NCBI GenBank assembly: GCA_900552645.1
Contig: USAN01000002.1
Location: 310,001-374,000 of the forward strand
Direction of reading: 5' to 3'
DNA: 64,000 nucleotides
DNA from: an uncultured Bacteroides sp.
Lineage (GTDB): Bacteria; Bacteroidota; Bacteroidia; Bacteroidales; Bacteroidaceae
The notes under the pieces were generated by a model. It was not told the origin of the DNA. It did no database searches and saw only the letters and a program-made list of their open reading frames with translations. The stretch's first letter is position 1, and each line of letters opens with the position of its first letter. This document shows, piece after piece, positions 62,361 through 64,000 of the stretch. The position numbers and the translations under genes were made by a program.

Positions 62361-64000
62361 TTATTTCTTTCTAATAGGTGTATCTTCTACTAATGCAAAG
62401 TCAAGCTGTTTCTTTTCAAGGTTAGCACGTGCTACCTTAATTTTGACAGGATCGCCAAGGCTATATTTCTTATGTTTCTTCCTTCCTATTATACAATAGT
62501 TCTTTTCGTCGAAGTCATAGTAATCATCGTCAAGGTCGCGCATAGGAATCATTCCCTCGCACTTGTTTTCGTTAATTTCTGCATATAATCCCCATTCAGT
62601 AACTCCCGATATAACTGCATCATATTCATTTCCAAGACGTTCACCCATAAATTCAACCTGTTTGTATTTAATAGATGCGCGTTCGGCATTTGCAGCTACT
62701 TGTTCCATTTCAGAACTATGTACACATTTATCTTCATACTTGTCTTTCTGTACAGTTCTTCCTCCGTGAATATATCGATCCAACAGCCTATGAACCATCA
62801 TATCTGGAAAACGACGGATAGGAGAGGTAAAATGAGTATAATAGTCGAACGCAAGTCCATAGTGACCAATATTATCGGTAGAGTATTTAGCTTTCTGCAT
62901 TGCTCTTATAGAAACAGTTTCTATAAGATTTTCCTCTTTCTTTCCATGCACTTCATCAAGAAGCTTGTTGATTGACTTAGATATTTCCTTGTTGCTTCCT
63001 GAAGTCCTTATCTTATATCCAAACTTGTTTATGAACATATTGAGTGTATCTAACTTCTCTGGATCGGGCAAGTCGTGAATACGATATGGGAATACTTTAG
63101 CTTTTTTGCCTTTAGGTACTTTTCCTACAAATTCAGCAACAGTCCTGTTTGCAAGAAGCATGAATTCTTCAATTAACTTATTAGCCTCTTTTGATTCCTT
63201 AAAGAATACGCTTACAGGCTTTCCGGTTTCGTCTATGTCAAAGCGTACCTCTACACGTTCAAAATCGATAGCACCATTTCCCATTCTCTGCTTTCTCATA
63301 ATCTGTGCCAGGCGGTTAAGTTCTAGGATCTCCTCCTTGAAGTCGCCTTTACCGGTTTCAATAACCTCCTGAGCCTCTTCGTATGTAAATCTTCTGTCAC
63401 TTTCTATGACTGTCTTTGCTATATGAGAGTCTTTAACTTCTCCCTTTTCATTGATATGGAATATTACCGAGTAAGCTAGCTTTTCTTCGTTAGGTCTTAA
63501 TGAACAGAGTTGATTACACAGCTTTTCAGGGAGCATAGGAATAGTACGGTCTACCAGATAAACAGAAGTAGCACGCTTTTCAGCTTCCTTGTCTATTATT
63601 CCACCTTCTTTAACGTAGTGAGTAACATCTGCAATGTGAACTCCTATTTCCCAAAGTCCGGGCTTAATCTGGCGAATTGAAAGGGCATCGTCAAAGTCCT
63701 TGGCATCTTTAGGGTCAATAGTAAACGTAGTAACCTTTCTTAGGTCCTCGCGATTGTTTATCTCTTCCTGAGTTATTTCTGTAGGAATCTTATCTGCTGC
63801 CTCTTCAACAGCTTTAGGATATACATAAGGAAGTCCGTATTCTGCAAGTATTGCATGCATTTCGGTAGTATTCTCGCCGGCTTTTCCCAATATATCTATT
63901 ACCTGTCCACGTGGATTTTTTGCATCCTCGGGCCATTCTGTTACCTTTACGAGAGCCTTGTCTCCATTCTTCCCTCCTTTAAGTTTGTCTTTCGGAATGA
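62361..64000 (-). CDS. rnr: Ribonuclease R (N-terminus beyond the window)
   Basis: The frame is open from 64000 down to the stop at 62361, giving about 546 C-terminal residues; the N-terminal cold-shock/OB part lies outside. The RNB catalytic centre is TFTIDPKDAKDFDDALS with its metal-binding aspartates. HYTHFTSPIRRFPDMMVHR-like residues occur later, and an S1 domain ends the protein (GVTEWGLYAEI). It is a processive 3'-5' exoribonuclease that degrades structured RNA. The TTG at 63890 is internal, since the upstream codons (GDKALVKVTEWPED) align with the family. Confidence 0.95.
   Translation of the reverse strand, partial: IPKDKLKGGKNGDKALVKVTEWPEDAKNPRGQVIDILGKAGENTTEMHAILAEYGLPYVYPKAVEEAADKIPTEITQEEINNREDLRKVTTFTIDPKDAKDFDDALSIRQIKPGLWEIGVHIADVTHYVKEGGIIDKEAEKRATSVYLVDRTIPMLPEKLCNQLCSLRPNEEKLAYSVIFHINEKGEVKDSHIAKTVIESDRRFTYEEAQEVIETGKGDFKEEILELNRLAQIMRKQRMGNGAIDFERVEVRFDIDETGKPVSVFFKESKEANKLIEEFMLLANRTVAEFVGKVPKGKKAKVFPYRIHDLPDPEKLDTLNMFINKFGYKIRTSGSNKEISKSINKLLDEVHGKKEENLIETVSIRAMQKAKYSTDNIGHYGLAFDYYTHFTSPIRRFPDMMVHRLLDRYIHGGRTVQKDKYEDKCVHSSEMEQVAANAERASIKYKQVEFMGERLGNEYDAVISGVTEWGLYAEINENKCEGMIPMRDLDDDYYDFDEKNYCIIGRKKHKKYSLGDPVKIKVARANLEKKQLDFALVEDTPIRKK

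Overview
The window is AT-rich DNA from an anaerobic member of the Bacteroidales (Bacteroidaceae or a close relative; I cannot fix the genus). The support is: Bacteroidetes-type -7 boxes (TAnnTTTG) upstream of many genes; an OMP/TonB-receptor repertoire with carboxypeptidase-regulatory N-terminal domains; Ser-type sulfatase, GH2 and SusB-like GH97; families largely restricted to Bacteroidetes (DUF4294, DUF4861, DUF2723); and rubrerythrin. No rRNA, tRNA, CRISPR array or transposase gene was seen.

Layout. 0-11 kb: end of an unidentified CDS, an outer-membrane barrel protein, then a glycan module (sulfatase on -, GH2 and GH97 on +) around a 742-bp divergent intergenic region with a 22-bp tandem array, then a glycerophosphodiesterase. 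11-24 kb: housekeeping (leuS, YitT, rdgB, nadA, a TrmH-type methyltransferase, DUF4294, a helix-hairpin-helix protein, a radical SAM protein, a SulP transporter, rubrerythrin), with three copies of a ~160-170 bp element that carries terminal inverted repeats and a central hairpin. 24.6-27.7 kb: TonB receptor plus PepSY protein, probably iron acquisition.

28-34.8 kb is the most interesting part. A C39-peptidase ABC exporter and an HlyD adaptor are read on -, and a histidine kinase and an OmpR-type regulator diverge on +. The 1.4 kb between them looks empty in ordinary annotation but holds very small genes: an intact 36-aa precursor with a canonical double-glycine leader and a 15-aa core, a second double-glycine precursor broken by two nonsense codons, and a translationally coupled pair of 34- and 51-aa membrane peptides. 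The promoters of the exporter operon and of the 36-aa peptide share ATAACA boxes in direct repeat at 11-bp spacing, in both cases exactly 21 nt upstream of a TAnnTTTG -7 box. This is what one expects of sites for the adjacent response regulator. I propose a peptide secretion and signalling (or bacteriocin) circuit.

35-59 kb: nadB; a 1139-aa GH18-like/deacetylase/GT2 fusion; a dihydrolipoyl dehydrogenase; PBP4-type dacB; kduI-kduD-DUF4861 for uronate catabolism; a small deacetylase; a DUF2723 membrane protein; zinc ABC ATPase and binding protein without a permease; mnmD; a YqaA-like protein; a membrane protein of unknown function; purD; an S9 dipeptidyl peptidase; and a THUMP RNA methyltransferase with a repeat tail. 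59-61 kb is a decayed region: a second copy of the element found upstream of the HlyD operon, a broken lipoprotein gene, one intact unknown secreted protein and a nonsense-interrupted gene. The window ends with a serine acetyltransferase, a 42-aa basic protein and most of ribonuclease R.
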